From: an uncultured Dehalococcoidia bacterium
GTDB lineage: Bacteria > Chloroflexota > Dehalococcoidia > Tepidiformales > Tepidiformaceae
Direction: 5' to 3'
Assembly: GCA_937954195.1 (NCBI GenBank)
Contig: CALFYR010000279.1
Coordinates: 1 to 14,816, forward strand
Length of the DNA stretch: 14,816 nucleotides
Shown here: piece after piece, positions 13,378-14,816 of the stretch
Layout: every line of letters starts with the position of its first letter
How positions within the stretch are numbered: position 1 is the stretch's first letter
Notes under the pieces: model-generated
Databases searched by the model: none
What the model was told of the DNA's origin: nothing
What the model saw: only the letters and a program-made list of their open reading frames with translations
Translations under genes and position numbers: made by a program

Positions 13378-14816
13378 ATGCCCTCAGATTCAAATTTACG
13401 TGTCATCCCGCTCGGCGGCCTCGGCGAAATCGGCCGCAACATGATGCTTCTCGAGTACGGCGACGACATCATCGTCGTCGATGTCGGCCTCATGTTCCCC
13501 GAAGAGGAGATGCTCGGCGTCGACCTCGTCATCCCCGACTTCACCTACCTCCGCGAACGCAAGGACAAGCTTCGCGCCGTCTTCCTCACGCACGGCCACG
13601 AAGACCACGTCGGCGCGCTGCCGTACTTCATGCGGGAATTCAAAGCGCCGGTCTACAGCGCCCGCCTCACCGATGGCCTCATCCGCGTGAAACTCCAGGA
13701 GCACCGCCTCCTCAACGACTGCGAAACCCATGTCGTCGAACCAGGCGAGATCATCAACGCCGGCATTTTCGAAGTCGAGTTCTTCCCAGTCGCCCACTCC
13801 ATCCCGGATGCGTGCGGCCTCATCATTCGGACGCCGCTTGGGCTTGTGGTACACACCGGCGACTTCAAGATCGACCACACACCGGTGATGGATCAGCACA
13901 CCGACCTCATCCGCCTCGCGCAGGTGGGCGCTGAGGGCTGCCTGCTCCTCCTCGCCGATTCCACCTACGCCGAACAGGAAGGCTTCACGCAGAGCGAACA
14001 GATCGTCGGCGAAGCGCTCCGCAACATCCTCGTCGGCGCCGAGGGCCGGGTCATCGTCGCAACCTTCGCGTCGCTCATCTCGCGCGTCCAGCAGGTCATC
14101 GATGGCGCCGTGTTCACGGGCCGCAAGGTGTTCGTCACCGGCCGCTCGATGATCGACAACGTGGCCATGGCCCGCCAGCTCGGCTACCTCAACGCCCCGG
14201 ACGGCACAATCGTCGGCGTCGAAGAGATGCGGAACACGCCCCCTTCGAAGCTCGTCGTCATCACCACTGGCAGCCAGGGCGAGCCCACAAGCGCGCTCAC
14301 CCGCATGGCGAACGGCGACCACCGCCACATCACCATCAACGCCGGCGATACGGTCGTCCTCTCGGCCTCACCCATCCCTGGCAACGAGACAGCCGTCTAC
14401 CGCAACGTCGATAACCTCTTCCGCCTCGGCGCCGAAGTGCTCTATAACCGCGCCCACAACACCCATGTCCACGGTCACGCCAGCCGCGAAGAGCTCAAGA
14501 TCATCCAGGGGCTCCTCCAGCCGGAGTACTTCGTCCCGGTCCACGGCGAGTACCGCCACCTCGTGGTCCACTCCAAGCTCGCCGAGGCAGTCGGCGTCCC
14601 CAAGGGCAACGCGTTCGTCCTGACTGATGGCGACGTGCTCGAAATCGACGAGGAGTCCGCCTGGAAGGCCGACCGCATCCCCGCCAGTTACGTCTACATC
14701 GACGGCCTCGGTATTGGCGATGTGGACCAGCACATCCTTCTCGACAGGGCCCACCTCTCCACCGACGGTGTCGTCGTCGTCATGGTCGCCGTCGACAAGC
14801 AGACGGGTACCCTCGA
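13378..14816 (+). CDS. rnj: Ribonuclease J, N-terminal part (runs off the window)
   Basis: The first 479 residues of a metallo-beta-lactamase/beta-CASP ribonuclease that acts as 5'-3' exonuclease and endonuclease in mRNA decay and rRNA maturation; full-length members have about 550. It shows PLGGLGEIGRNM at the start, the metal motif H72-G-H74-E-D76-H77, FPVAHSIPDACG, HTGDFKID, the beta-CASP region with TTGSQGEP, and VPVHGEYRHL. At residue 365 the sequence reads THVHGHAS where homologues usually have Ser before Gly-His, so the residue near the substrate phosphate is His. AAGGA overlapping the udg stop, five bases before the ATG, serves as Shine-Dalgarno. The last 75 or so residues are beyond the edge. 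Confidence 0.95.
   Translation, partial: MPSDSNLRVIPLGGLGEIGRNMMLLEYGDDIIVVDVGLMFPEEEMLGVDLVIPDFTYLRERKDKLRAVFLTHGHEDHVGALPYFMREFKAPVYSARLTDGLIRVKLQEHRLLNDCETHVVEPGEIINAGIFEVEFFPVAHSIPDACGLIIRTPLGLVVHTGDFKIDHTPVMDQHTDLIRLAQVGAEGCLLLLADSTYAEQEGFTQSEQIVGEALRNILVGAEGRVIVATFASLISRVQQVIDGAVFTGRKVFVTGRSMIDNVAMARQLGYLNAPDGTIVGVEEMRNTPPSKLVVITTGSQGEPTSALTRMANGDHRHITINAGDTVVLSASPIPGNETAVYRNVDNLFRLGAEVLYNRAHNTHVHGHASREELKIIQGLLQPEYFVPVHGEYRHLVVHSKLAEAVGVPKGNAFVLTDGDVLEIDEESAWKADRIPASYVYIDGLGIGDVDQHILLDRAHLSTDGVVVVMVAVDKQTGTL

Noticed and set aside
13396..14328. Long minus-strand open frame opposite RNase J
   Set aside because: It is rich in D, E, H and V as expected from the reverse complement of GC-biased codons, and no family is recognisable.

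Overview
The window is GC-rich, densely packed bacterial chromosome. It carries housekeeping genes for fatty-acid synthesis, ribosome assembly, Tat export, RNA decay and uracil repair. Gene content, frequent GTG/TTG starts, several genes that look leaderless, and the combination of RNase J with a family 4 uracil-DNA glycosylase suggest a member of Chloroflexota. That is an inference from gene content, not a phylogeny. No tRNA, rRNA, CRISPR array or insertion sequence was recognised.

Left part (1-2815): the 3' end of a diacylglycerol-kinase-like lipid kinase, an unrecognised multi-pass membrane protein, a VOC/glyoxalase-fold protein, and a convergent MFS exporter whose stop codon abuts that of the VOC gene. 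Two short heptanucleotide tandem repeats flank this block. A perfect 19-bp palindrome lies upstream of the exporter.

Middle-left (2905-5028, minus strand): a probable two-gene operon of a CdsZ-like coiled-coil zinc-ribbon protein and a large serine recombinase homologue. The recombinase has lost the catalytic serine and the conserved arginines of its resolvase domain but keeps its DNA-binding and zinc-ribbon parts. It is the most unusual gene in the window.

Middle (5267-8360, plus strand): NADP-type glutamate dehydrogenase, then the YceD (DUF177)-rpmF-fabD series. This resembles the common rpmF-plsX-fabH-fabD-fabG-acpP cluster, but plsX, fabH and fabF are absent here. A RelE/ParE-type toxin-antitoxin pair on the minus strand (8364-8848) separates fabD from fabG. 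The antitoxin and fabG diverge from a 58-bp intergenic stretch with mirrored leaderless-type promoters around one inverted repeat.

Right part (8907-14816, plus strand): fabG-nusB-acpP-tatB-tatC-tauE/safE-udg-rnj, mostly overlapping or a few bases apart, so probably one or two transcripts. The family 4 UDG carries a proline/alanine-rich tail that ends in a sequence resembling a sliding-clamp-binding motif. RNase J runs off the right edge.
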